NCBI RefSeq assembly: GCF_035987325.1
Contig: NZ_CP108488.1
Span: 1,116,001-1,180,000, forward strand
Length of the DNA stretch: 64,000 nucleotides
Source of the DNA: Streptomyces sp. NBC_01244
GTDB lineage: Bacteria; Actinomycetota; Actinomycetes; Streptomycetales; Streptomycetaceae
Direction: 5' to 3'
Shown: positions 1 through 8,200 of the stretch, one piece after another
How the letters are laid out: every line of letters starts with the position of its first letter
Position numbering within the stretch: position 1 is the first letter of the stretch
The notes under the pieces: generated by a model
The model's database searches: none
What the model was told of the DNA's origin: nothing
The model's input: the letters and a program-made list of their open reading frames with translations, nothing else
Translations under genes and position numbers: made by a program

Positions 1-1
1 C

Positions 2-148
2 CGCCGCTACCTGAAGGACTGCACCTTCGGCAGCGACCACCGCCCCACCCCGAGAACGGCGAAGACCCCCTTCGACGCAGGCGGCGGGAGCCGCCGCCGC
101 TCCCCGCGCTGCAGTCCCGGGCAGCACCCCGTTCACCCCGATGCCTGA
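2..148 (+). CDS. C-terminal end of an upstream gene (partial)
   Basis: An open frame enters from the left edge and stops with TGA at 146-148, just before the ribosome site of the next gene. The visible tail begins RRYLKDCTFGSDHRP and then becomes basic and proline rich. The close spacing to the following gene suggests the same operon. The family cannot be recognised from about 48 residues, and the frame could be fortuitous in GC-rich DNA. Confidence 0.4.
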   Translation, partial: RRYLKDCTFGSDHRPTPRTAKTPFDAGGGSRRRSPRCSPGQHPVHPDA

Positions 149-159
149 AAGGAGGCCGC

Positions 160-549
160 TTGTTCAACGTCACCGCGCAGGACCTCAATGACTTCCGTCC
201 CACCCTCGCCGCCCTGGCTGCACAACTGGACGAAGGACTACCCGCCGAGGACGCCGCAGCACTGCTGGCACCCGTCTTCGAGATTGACGACGGGCTGCTC
301 TACCAGGTCAGCAACGTCCTGGGAGCGGTCAGCCGGATGGCCAAGCGATCCCAGGACGCCGGCGTCGAAGACGCTGACATCTGGCGAGACCTCGCCAACT
401 CCCGCGACGCAATGTTCCGCCAAGCAGAGAAGCTCCTCGGCACCGAAGCCGAGATCGCCCAGTGGCCAGCCTGCGAACCCGCTCCGGCCAAGCCCGCCAC
501 CGCCTTCGCGCCTCCCCCGCCGGCCCCGCTGACTGGGCGGGGCCGATGA
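160..549 (+). CDS. Small helical protein of the integrative-element operon
   Basis: 129 residues, function unknown. The TTG start at 160 follows a strong GAAAGGAGG at 147-155. The first 95 residues look all-helical and acidic (a stretch reads LLAPVFEIDDGLLYQV) and the tail is proline/alanine rich. It resembles the product at 1377-1724 in length and in the pattern of an acidic D-x-G followed by a hydrophobic helix, so the two are probably distant paralogues. Its stop overlaps the next start as ATGA, implying translational coupling to the DUF317 gene, which suggests that the two products work as a pair. Confidence 0.7.
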   Translation: MFNVTAQDLNDFRPTLAALAAQLDEGLPAEDAAALLAPVFEIDDGLLYQVSNVLGAVSRMAKRSQDAGVEDADIWRDLANSRDAMFRQAEKLLGTEAEIAQWPACEPAPAKPATAFAPPPPAPLTGRGR

Positions 550-1355
550 GCCGGCAGTGGAAGGGGTGGGGACCGGGAGCCGAGCTCCCTGAGCAGCACT
601 ACCTCATCGAGCCCCGCCACCTGGCCGGGGGCGGCGACATCCGGCACGTCACCGAATACCTCCGTGCCAGCGGATGGGCCGACAGGACGCCCCGCGCCGG
701 TACTCCGGTCGTCTTCGACAGCCCCGACCAGGCCGTCCGGATCGGGTACAGCGTCGCCGCCACGCCCCCGGGCTGGACGGTCTCCGGTCGAGCCACCCCG
801 GAACAGGACGCATGGCATGTGACCCTCACCGCATACGTTCCCGTCGAGATCATCGCGGGGTTCACCGACGCGCTGACGCAGCCCCGCCCGGCGCACGCCC
901 CGAACGTGTGGGCGCCGTTGGAGGAGCAGAACTGGGCGACCGCCCGCGGGAAGCACTTCACCGCGACCAGCCCGGACGGCGACGCCTGGATCCAGTTCCA
1001 CCAGAGCGGGCCGGGCAAGGCGCACTGGTGGGCCGGCGCCCGAACCGAACACGGACGGGCCTGGGACGCCGTGTTCTCCCAGACCACCCCAATGCATCTA
1101 GTCCAGGAGTTCGCCACCGCCCTCGCCGACCCCCAGCCTGTCATGCGGCCACGAGGCCACGTACCGGCCACCGACAGGATCCGCACCACCTCGGTGTCCG
1201 TCCTGCCCTCCCATCTCGCCGCCTGGAAACAGGCGCGCGTCACCGCCGCCCGCTCCGCGACCTGGGCCAGGAACGCGTGGGCCGCCCGCCAGCCTCGCAA
1301 GGCCGCACCCCGCGCCCACACCTCCCGGAGCGGCGCCGCAGCCGGCCGCCGTTAA
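546..1355 (+). CDS. DUF317 family protein (copy 1)
   Basis: 269 residues. The signature reads PRHLAGGGDIRHVTEYLRASGW, shown here only as its key parts: PRHLAGGGD near residue 23, RHVTEYLRASGW just after it, then VPVEIIAGFTDAL and a second repeat TPMHLVQEFATALADP. These are hallmarks of the Streptomyces DUF317 family, whose function is unknown and which is common near plasmid and integrative-element transfer genes. The ATG at 546 overlaps the previous stop (ATGA); I chose it over the earlier in-frame start at 462 for that reason. A basic, alanine-rich tail of about 50 residues could bind nucleic acid, which is inference. Similar to the genes at 1721 and 45931. Confidence 0.8.
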   Translation: MSRQWKGWGPGAELPEQHYLIEPRHLAGGGDIRHVTEYLRASGWADRTPRAGTPVVFDSPDQAVRIGYSVAATPPGWTVSGRATPEQDAWHVTLTAYVPVEIIAGFTDALTQPRPAHAPNVWAPLEEQNWATARGKHFTATSPDGDAWIQFHQSGPGKAHWWAGARTEHGRAWDAVFSQTTPMHLVQEFATALADPQPVMRPRGHVPATDRIRTTSVSVLPSHLAAWKQARVTAARSATWARNAWAARQPRKAAPRAHTSRSGAAAGRR

Positions 1356-1376
1356 CCACCTCACCACAGGACGCAC

Positions 1377-1724
1377 ATGCCCGACAGCACCACCGACATC
1401 ACGCCCGAGCAGCTCCAGGAGGCCGCGAACACACTCCTGAAGCTCACCGCACATCTGCGATCGGGCCCCGCCCCCGAACAGGCCCTGGACCTGGCTGCCG
1501 TCCTCCTCGACGAGGACCACGGAGTCCTCGTCCGCCTCTCCGAAGCCCTCCGAGCGACCTCCCGCTACCTGGTCCAGCAGGCACCCGTCCCATGGAGCCC
1601 GCAGGTCGAACACACCGTCCAGTGGCTCACCCTTGCGGCTAACGACATCCAGGACTGGACCATCCTTCACTTCGACGTCAGCCGGCTGCGCAAGACTCCC
1701 TTCCGGGGCCAGAGCATCCCGTGA
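1377..1724 (+). CDS. Small helical protein, second of the pair type
   Basis: 115 residues, function unknown. The ATG at 1377 follows CACAGGACGC, a weak AGGA site. It is predicted to be mostly helical, with an acidic LLDEDHGVLVRL segment comparable with FEIDDGLLYQV in the product at 160-549. Its stop overlaps the next gene as GTGA, so the small-protein plus DUF317 arrangement occurs twice in a row. That repeat suggests a tandem duplication of a two-gene module followed by divergence. Confidence 0.7.
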   Translation: MPDSTTDITPEQLQEAANTLLKLTAHLRSGPAPEQALDLAAVLLDEDHGVLVRLSEALRATSRYLVQQAPVPWSPQVEHTVQWLTLAANDIQDWTILHFDVSRLRKTPFRGQSIP

Positions 1725-2575
1725 ACGAGGACCTGCGAGCCTTCATCGAAGACAAGAAGGGCAAGTTCCACTGCGAGGTCAGCCCCCGCCACCTGGCCGG
1801 TGCGGGGGACCCCCGGCACATCACGCACAGCCTGCGCGCGGCGGGCTGGAAGCACGATGGTGACCGCGGTCTCCCGCAGGTTTCCCTGACGAGCCCCGAC
1901 CGCTCGCTGGGTCTCGTCCTCGACCCCTTCTCACCACACCAGGCATGGTCGGTGGGCAGCGCCCTGATGTTCGTGCCCGGCTACTGGCACGCCGGGTTCA
2001 CCCGCAACACCCCGGTCGAGATCATCGCGGGACTGACCGACTCCCTCATCCGACCAGCCCCCGCCCACGCTCCGCCAGACCTATGGGAGACGCTGGCCGC
2101 CGCCGGATGGAACGCCAGCGACGGACCTCACGGGCGCGAGGCCTCAGCACCCGGCCAGGGACTGAAGATCCAACAGTTCGGATCGGACAAGCGGGACGAC
2201 GACCGCTTCTGGTGGAGGATCCAGGCCGTCGAGGAGACCTACGGCGGCGGGGTCGAAACGGTCTGGTCTGCCGCCCTCGACCAAACCACCCCTACCCACG
2301 TCATGGCCGGCCTGATCGACGAGCTCGCCAACCCGGCTGCCCTGCTCCGAGGTTCACACGACCAAGGCGCCCACTACCGAGCGACTGAGGGCGCCGTCTT
2401 CGCCGCCGGGCCCCAGATCGTGGAAGCCCACAGCGCACGCCTGGACGCGGCGCGCGCCAGGGCCCGAGCCTTCGCCCGAGCAGCCAAGCTGCCATCCGCC
2501 CGACCACACTCGCCCGCCCCGGCCGCACCTGCCGCACCTGCCGCACCTGCCGCGGCGACGGGCCGCAGCCGGTAG
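1721..2575 (+). CDS. DUF317 family protein (copy 2)
   Basis: 284 residues with a GTG start overlapping the preceding stop. It shows SPRHLAGAGDPRHITHSLRA near residue 21 and then TPVEIIAGLTDSL, both typical of DUF317, and a second TPTHVMAGLIDELA repeat near residue 190. The last 40 residues are low-complexity alanine/proline, ending in a run coded by a repeated GCACCTGCC unit around 2526-2552. It is a paralogue of the 546-1355 product. The family has no established biochemical role; the context points to conjugative or integrative DNA. Confidence 0.8.
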   Translation: MNEDLRAFIEDKKGKFHCEVSPRHLAGAGDPRHITHSLRAAGWKHDGDRGLPQVSLTSPDRSLGLVLDPFSPHQAWSVGSALMFVPGYWHAGFTRNTPVEIIAGLTDSLIRPAPAHAPPDLWETLAAAGWNASDGPHGREASAPGQGLKIQQFGSDKRDDDRFWWRIQAVEETYGGGVETVWSAALDQTTPTHVMAGLIDELANPAALLRGSHDQGAHYRATEGAVFAAGPQIVEAHSARLDAARARARAFARAAKLPSARPHSPAPAAPAAPAAPAAATGRSR

Positions 2576-2657
2576 CTGATCCCGGAGGGTGGCTCGGCAC
2601 CCCGTGCTCGCCCTCCGGGAACCCCGCTCCCCTGCCGTTCGAAGGACACCCCTCCCC

Positions 2658-3212
2658 TTGGCCTTGTCCCCCACCGATCTCCACCGGCTACGCCTCCAGC
2701 AACTGGCCGTGTACGTACGCGACAGTCGCGCCCACCTCGAACCAGCACGGGACAACCCCCGCGACGAAACCGAAGAACCGCCGATCGCGAGTTCCGCAGC
2801 GCACGCGGCCACGTGGCGGGCGTTCCGGAAGATCTCCTACAGCACCGGGCAGCTGGTCACCGTCGCCGAGATCCAGGCCACGCGGCTGCCAGCGGATGTC
2901 CTGCCTGCTTCCTGGGCCGACGTCTGCGCGGGCTTGCGCGACGCAGCCCGCTGCCTGGAGGAACTCCAGGCCCAGTGGCTGGTGGACCGCGAGGAGATCC
3001 TCGCCCGCGACAGCGATACGCGGGCCGAGTACGAGGCGGTCCTGCAACGCCGCAACCATGCCGCCTGGCCGTACCTGTCTCTCTGGGCCCGCTCCGCAGA
3101 AACGATCCTTCAGCTCGACGTTCTCGCGCGCGGTCTCACCGCTCCCGTGGCCCGCGTTCCCGGGCTGCCGCAACTTCCCCGCCGCCGTGCCGCGCCTCCG
3201 AACCGTCCCTGA
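2658..3212 (+). CDS. Conserved hypothetical helical protein
   Basis: 184 residues from a TTG start at 2658 with GAAGGA at 2641-2646. An earlier in-frame start at 2589 has no ribosome site. The sequence is helical, with motifs such as FRKISYSTGQLVTVAEIQ and LARDSDTRAEYEAVLQRR. The end is arginine/proline rich. It sits 23 bases upstream of the coupling ATPase and is probably co-transcribed with it. It shares general character with the 5023-5802 product (both contain an ISY-T-G/VGT segment), so they may be related. Function unknown. Confidence 0.65.
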   Translation: MALSPTDLHRLRLQQLAVYVRDSRAHLEPARDNPRDETEEPPIASSAAHAATWRAFRKISYSTGQLVTVAEIQATRLPADVLPASWADVCAGLRDAARCLEELQAQWLVDREEILARDSDTRAEYEAVLQRRNHAAWPYLSLWARSAETILQLDVLARGLTAPVARVPGLPQLPRRRAAPPNRP

Positions 3213-3235
3213 ACCAACGCTCCTAGGACCTCCGC

Positions 3236-5026
3236 TTGCCGCCCAACCGACCCGACTCCTCCAACGACTTCACCGACCTGGCCTTCAAGCTGCTGCTCGG
3301 CGCCCTGGCCGTGGCCATCCCCTGGGCCAACCTCGCCTGGCTGGGCGGCAACAGCACCACCTGGCTGACCGGTGCAGGCGCTTGGGCCCCGTACGACCCG
3401 GCCAACGCTCTCCTCCACCCGGAACGGCTGTGGCCCACCACCGGCAGCACCGCCCTGGTGATCGGCCGCCTCATCGTCCCCGGGGTCCTCCTGGCCACGA
3501 TCGCACTCGCCGCACTCAGCCTGTGGAAGAAGCGCGCCGGCGGGGGGACGAAGAAGAAGGTCGTGGGGATGGCCAAGGCCCGCGACATCGAACCGCTGCT
3601 GGCCAAGTCCCTCAACGGCAAGGCCCGATCACTGCGCCCCAGCCTGAAGGAGGTCAAGAACCTCGCGCCCAAGGACACCGGGATCCTCCTCGGCAACATC
3701 GCCGGGAGCCGTACCGAGGTCCGGATGAACTTCGAGGACGTGGCCGTCGCGATCATGGCACCCCGGTCGGGCAAGACGACCACGCTGGCCATCCCCATGA
3801 TCCTGTCCGCCCCCGGACCGGTCCTCCTGACCTCGAACAAGGCCGCCGGTGACGCCTACACCTGTTGCCTCGACGCCCGCGGCGCGGTGGGCCGGACCTG
3901 GTCGATGGACCCGCAGCAGATCGCCCACGCGGAGCGGACCATGTGGTGGAACCCGCTCGCCGACGCCGACAGCCTAGAAGGGGCCGGCCGCCTCGCCGGC
4001 CACTTCCTGACCGCCGCCGTCGATGCCAGCCAGCAGGGCGACTTCTGGTCCAAGGCCGCCAGCAACGTCCTCTCGCAGCTCTTCCTCGCGGCCGCGCTCG
4101 ACGAGCGCCCCATCACCGACGTCATGAGCTGGCTCGCGTTCCCCGCCGACCGCACCCCGCTCGACCTCCTGCGCGACCACGGCTTCACCGCCGTCGCCTC
4201 CCAGCTCAAGGGCACCGTGGAAGGGCCGCCGGAGACACGGGACGGCATCTTCGAAACCAGCAGGCAGTACTCCGCGTGCCTCCTCAACGCGGACATCGCG
4301 AAGTGGGTCACCCCGCAGAAGGACGCGGACGAGTTCAAGCCCCGCGACTTCGTGACCAGCACCGACACCTTGTTCCTCCTGAGCAAGGACGGCGGCGGCG
4401 GCGCCTCTGCCCTCATCGCGGCTTGCGCGGACTCCGTCATGCGCACCGCGACGGCCCAGGCCGAGCGCGCCGGCGGACGCCTCGACCCGCCCATGATCTG
4501 CGTCCTCGACGAGGCCGCAAACGTGTGCAAAATTTCGGACCTGCCCGACCTGTACTCCCACCTCGGCAGCCGCGGCATCATCCCCATCACGATCCTGCAG
4601 TCCTACAGGCAGGGCCAGCGCGTCTGGGGTGACGCCGGCATGGACGCCATGTGGAGCGCCTCCACCATCAAGGTCATCGGCAGCGGCATCGACGACCCCG
4701 ACTTCGCCGACAAGCTCAGCAGGATGATCGGTGACCACGACGTCGAGACCACCTCCACCTCGACCTCCGACTCCGGGAAGTCCACCTCCGTCTCCATGCG
4801 GCAAGAACGGATCCTGCCCGCCGATGCCATCCGAGCCCTCCCCAAGGGATCCGGACTCCTCTTCGCCACCGGTATGCGCCCCGCGATGCTCGACATGCGT
4901 CCCTGGTACCTGGAGCCCGGCGCCGACGAGCTGTCCGCCGCCTCCGCCCGGGCTTCGAAGGCCATCACCGCCCGAGCCATCGCCAAGGTCGCACCCAGTC
5001 AGGCCGACTTCGACACCACGGCGTGA
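3236..5026 (+). CDS. VirD4/TraG-like coupling ATPase (conjugative DNA transfer)
   Basis: 596 residues. Two hydrophobic segments (about 14-36 and 72-97) anchor it in the membrane. A P-loop APRSGKTTT lies at about 175-183 and a Walker B MICVLDEAAN at about 419-428, followed by a TraM-recognition-like region (LPDLYSHLGSRG, ITILQSYRQGQRVWG). Family knowledge: such proteins energise DNA export and couple the relaxosome to the transfer channel. No relaxase or other type IV subunits appear nearby, so either they lie left of the window or this is a reduced single-protein system. TTG start with AGGA at 3226-3229; the stop overlaps the next start. Confidence 0.85.
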   Translation: MPPNRPDSSNDFTDLAFKLLLGALAVAIPWANLAWLGGNSTTWLTGAGAWAPYDPANALLHPERLWPTTGSTALVIGRLIVPGVLLATIALAALSLWKKRAGGGTKKKVVGMAKARDIEPLLAKSLNGKARSLRPSLKEVKNLAPKDTGILLGNIAGSRTEVRMNFEDVAVAIMAPRSGKTTTLAIPMILSAPGPVLLTSNKAAGDAYTCCLDARGAVGRTWSMDPQQIAHAERTMWWNPLADADSLEGAGRLAGHFLTAAVDASQQGDFWSKAASNVLSQLFLAAALDERPITDVMSWLAFPADRTPLDLLRDHGFTAVASQLKGTVEGPPETRDGIFETSRQYSACLLNADIAKWVTPQKDADEFKPRDFVTSTDTLFLLSKDGGGGASALIAACADSVMRTATAQAERAGGRLDPPMICVLDEAANVCKISDLPDLYSHLGSRGIIPITILQSYRQGQRVWGDAGMDAMWSASTIKVIGSGIDDPDFADKLSRMIGDHDVETTSTSTSDSGKSTSVSMRQERILPADAIRALPKGSGLLFATGMRPAMLDMRPWYLEPGADELSAASARASKAITARAIAKVAPSQADFDTTA

Positions 5027-5802
5027 CGCGACAGCACCCTCACCCGGCCGCTGTCCACCTTGATCACACACCCCAGCGGCAGCCCACTACAGCTGCGTAT
5101 CGCGCGCTCACTGGACCCGGCACCAACCACCACCTGGAGCATCCCATCACCGAACCCACCCGCAAGAAGTTCCAGGACCTCACCGTGGATGAATACGAGC
5201 AGCTCTGCGACGACCTGACCGCTCCCCTCACCGAGTGCGACAGGATCCACGACGAACTCAACTTGCTCACCAGCGATGTTCGCCAGATCTCCTACACCGT
5301 CGGCACCGACGCACAGAACAAGATCACCCCTCTTGTCCTGCAGACGGAGGTCCTGGCACGCGCATCGGCCGAGCTCCTTACACAGTTCAACCACCCGCGC
5401 TACACGTCGATGCATCGCCGCACGTGGGTCCTGGAATCAATGCACGCCCTGGTACGCGACACCGCGAAGGCCAGTCTGGCCTTCACCACCGCACTCAGGG
5501 ACAACGCGATGCCCGCAGACGCCGCTCCCGCGCCCCAGCCGGCCGCCATGCCCCAAGGTCACCATGCCGCAGCGGGGTACGAGATGGCCTGGCACCTGGC
5601 CGGAGCCTCGAACCTGCTGGAAGACGGCGCCCTCGCCTGCCGGAACGTTTACGACTGGGTGGTGTGGGACCTGGACGTAGCCGATCAAGCACCCAACCAG
5701 CGACACACGGACTACGTCCGCGCAGCCCAGGAGGCCGCAGCCCGCACGGCTGTCGCCGAAGCACCCGCCGCGGCAGGGCCGCGTGCCACGCCCCGCCGGT
5801 AG
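5023..5802 (+). CDS. Hypothetical protein coupled to the coupling ATPase
   Basis: 259 residues. The GTG start overlaps the ATPase stop (GTGA). The N-terminal 45 residues are histidine/proline rich. The middle is helical and acidic (LTVDEYEQLCDDLTAPL), followed by SDVRQISYTVGTD, and an alanine-rich tail closes the protein. No domain recognised. The overlap with the VirD4-like gene suggests the two are made in fixed proportion and may act together. Confidence 0.65.
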   Translation: MTRQHPHPAAVHLDHTPQRQPTTAAYRALTGPGTNHHLEHPITEPTRKKFQDLTVDEYEQLCDDLTAPLTECDRIHDELNLLTSDVRQISYTVGTDAQNKITPLVLQTEVLARASAELLTQFNHPRYTSMHRRTWVLESMHALVRDTAKASLAFTTALRDNAMPADAAPAPQPAAMPQGHHAAAGYEMAWHLAGASNLLEDGALACRNVYDWVVWDLDVADQAPNQRHTDYVRAAQEAAARTAVAEAPAAAGPRATPRR

Positions 5803-5865
5803 CCCTTCGCCCACGGACCGCGCCCCCGCAGACCCCGTAATCCCCGCCAAATCCTAGGAGTTGTC

Positions 5866-6955
5866 CTGAGTCCGCCGCCTTCTGAAGCCGATCGCTCCAT
5901 CGAGCGCCTTCGGGCCCTCTCCCACGACCTCGGCACGCTGCGTGAGGTTCTGGACAGCGCACACCCAGTCGCTGGAACTCCCGCACTGCCAGAGCTCGCC
6001 TCCTGGTACGCCGCCGCCCAGGGGCTTTCCACCACCGCCTTCGCCTTGCTCCTCACCGCCTCCGAGCAGCCGTACGCGCACACCACTGTGTCCGGCCATC
6101 GTGCTGTGGAGGCACTCGGACAGCTCGCCAGGTGCTCTGCCGATGTCACCGCCCACATCGTCGGCGCGGTCGCGATAGCCACCGAGTACCACCGCATCGA
6201 CGGCGTCCCTGACACGGTCACCGGCCGGATAGCCGCCCGGCCAGCCCTCCACAGGCAAGACCTCGACCAGCACATCGCGCGCACTCTCGGGCTGATCCCC
6301 GCCGCACGCGCCGCCTGCCACAACGCGATCGCGTTCACGCAGACCGCCGCGCTTCGTGAGGCCACCCGGGCCGCAGAACCGGCCCCGCTGCCCGAACTAA
6401 GCCGGGCAGAACGCCAGGCCCTGCTCCTCATCACGGACGACCAAGTCCTCCTCTCCGCTGACCGGCGCAACCGCCGCCGGGTCTGGGCCGGCAGCGGCGA
6501 CCGCATCTCCCCCGGCACCGTGGACTCACTCACGGAAATGAAGCTGATCCGGTTGGACGCCAGCGGCAGCCTCGCCGCAGGGCAGAGACTGCGGCCGACC
6601 GAGCAGGGTCGCCGAGCCCTGGACAACGCCCGTCAACCTCCTGCCGTGACCAAGCTGACCAGTGCCCAGCAACCGTGCTCTGCACCTCGTCCACACCAGC
6701 ACCGTGACGTACTGGCGGTGGCCGGGGAAGGCGCCCACCGTGACCGCCAAGACGCCGGAGACCGTCACTCTGCGCTCTGTGAATTCCCTCACCGAGAAGC
6801 GCCTCGTCGAGCGAGACTGCAGCACCAGCGTGCACGAGGGACAGCGGCTGTACCTGACCGACGACGGGCACCGTCTCCTTCGGCTTCTTGGCCCCGCGCC
6901 CGTACCAGCACCCCCCGCACCTGCACGTCGCCCAGGCCCCGCCCCGGCCCGCTGA
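5866..6955 (+). pseudogene. Two winged-helix-module protein, split by a frameshift near 6670
   Basis: The frame opens at an apparent CTG start at 5866, five bases after AGGAG (5856-5860). This mirrors the ribosome-site layout of the gene at 3236. The helical N-terminal part ends in a module beginning LSRAERQALLLI and ending QRLRPTEQGRRAL. A second copy begins LTSAQ in the first frame, but the continuation NRALHLVHT lies one frame over; skipping C6670 restores a match to LTPAERTALHAI in the next gene. A TGA at 6656-6658 blocks the second frame upstream, so the half from 6662 has no ribosome site of its own. Probably a real one-base lesion or a sequencing error; the intact product would be about 362 residues. 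Confidence 0.6.
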
Positions 6956-7021
6956 ACTTGATCACTGCCTGGTGGCGGAGCAGCCCATCCGGCGACGTCT
7001 CCCCTTCGAAGGCCCGCGCCC

Positions 7022-7924
7022 TTGACCGAAGACGTCCTCTTCTCCCTCCCCGATACGCCCTCCCCGACCAAGCCCGCCCCCACTCCCACTCCACCAGCCC
7101 CTGCCCCTGCCCCTGCCCCTGCCCCTGCCCCTGCGATCATCCCCGATCGGCCCTCTCCGGTGGTGCGTCTACTCGCGCTCGGCGACCAGTTCACCCAGCT
7201 AAACGACAGCCTGGCCCGGCTCCGGCCGGCTTATGGTGCCGACCGCGGTCACGCCTCGGCGCAGTTCCTGGTGAGCGCCTGCCTGGAGGCTGCCCAGGCC
7301 ATCGAGGATCAGCCGATGTACGCGAACGTCGCCCTGACCGAGGCCGCAGTTCGGATCAAGCAGCTCGCCGTGCTCACCGGGCAGGCAGTCCGTCACCTCG
7401 CCGAAGCCAAAGCGCTCCTCGACGCCCCGGCTTCGGAAGCCGAGCCCCCCTCCAGGGATGGTGAGGTCGAGCGCCAAATCCAGCTGGCAAGGGAGATGAC
7501 GGCTTTGGCTCCGGTCGCGGCCGTGGAGTCCGCGAGCTCCGTCGCGTCGGAAATCCACCGCCGTACGACAGCCACGACCACGGTGGCCGAGAGCCTGACA
7601 CCGGCCGAACGAACCGCACTTCACGCTATCGCCCGAGGGCACGTTGTGGTCGGCCAGCGCAAGGGACACCCATACGTCCACAGCCGTGGCAGCTCCGTAC
7701 ACATCGACACCCTGCACGCTCTGGAACAGGCAGGGCTCGTCGCAATAGAGCCCGGATCCGCACCGCCGGCCTTCGACGGAGGCCCCCCTCACGACCGGGT
7801 CCGGCTCACCCTTCGCGGGGCAACGGCCCTGACGGCATCCCTCCGACGCCGCCCCCCGACCCCCGCATCAACCCCCAGTCCGCTCCCTGCCCGCACCACT
7901 GCGGCACCGGCACGGACCCGCTGA
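7022..7924 (+). CDS. Hypothetical protein with Pro-Ala linker and winged-helix-like C-terminal module
   Basis: 300 residues from a TTG start with GAAGG at 7008-7012. Residues 15-40 form a Pro-Ala tract coded by a hexanucleotide repeat. The middle is helical (about 50-180). The end carries a module starting LTPAERTALHAIARGHV, with VHIDTLHALEQAGLVAIE resembling a recognition helix, and closing with VRLTLRGATAL. This matches both modules in the preceding gene, so the two genes are paralogues. DNA binding is inferred from the pattern, not proven. Confidence 0.7.
   Translation: MTEDVLFSLPDTPSPTKPAPTPTPPAPAPAPAPAPAPAIIPDRPSPVVRLLALGDQFTQLNDSLARLRPAYGADRGHASAQFLVSACLEAAQAIEDQPMYANVALTEAAVRIKQLAVLTGQAVRHLAEAKALLDAPASEAEPPSRDGEVERQIQLAREMTALAPVAAVESASSVASEIHRRTTATTTVAESLTPAERTALHAIARGHVVVGQRKGHPYVHSRGSSVHIDTLHALEQAGLVAIEPGSAPPAFDGGPPHDRVRLTLRGATALTASLRRRPPTPASTPSPLPARTTAAPARTR
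7101..7134 (+). repeat. CTGCCC hexanucleotide repeat
   Basis: Five perfect copies of CTGCCC in tandem plus a partial copy, coding for alternating Pro-Ala. The repeat keeps frame when whole units are gained or lost, so linker length could vary between strains. Confidence 0.85.
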
Positions 7925-8200
7925 ACACAGGGCGCCCTCGCGCCCGCTGCCCCTCCCGCCTCGCCTCGCCTCGCCTCGCTGCCCATCCCCCTCGCGCCTT
8001 GATCGCTTCGGCGCCCGCACCACTCCTGGACCCGCTCTCTTGGAATATCCCCGCTACCGCATCCCTTCTTTGGGCGCCGGAGTGCAGCCGTTTCTACGCC
8101 GCTCCCGCGTCCCGCTCGGTGTGGCTCCCCTCGACCACGTCACCCGCTCGGAACGCGACGCCGACGAGCCGGGGAAGGACGACTTCGGGCTTGCCTCGTG

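Noticed and set aside
6656..6690. Programmed ribosomal frameshifting at the winged-helix split
   Set aside because: There is no slippery heptamer and no clear downstream structure; a simple one-base lesion explains it better.
7096..7136. The CTGCCC array as a CRISPR or iteron
   Set aside because: It has no spacers, is inside a gene and simply codes for Pro-Ala.
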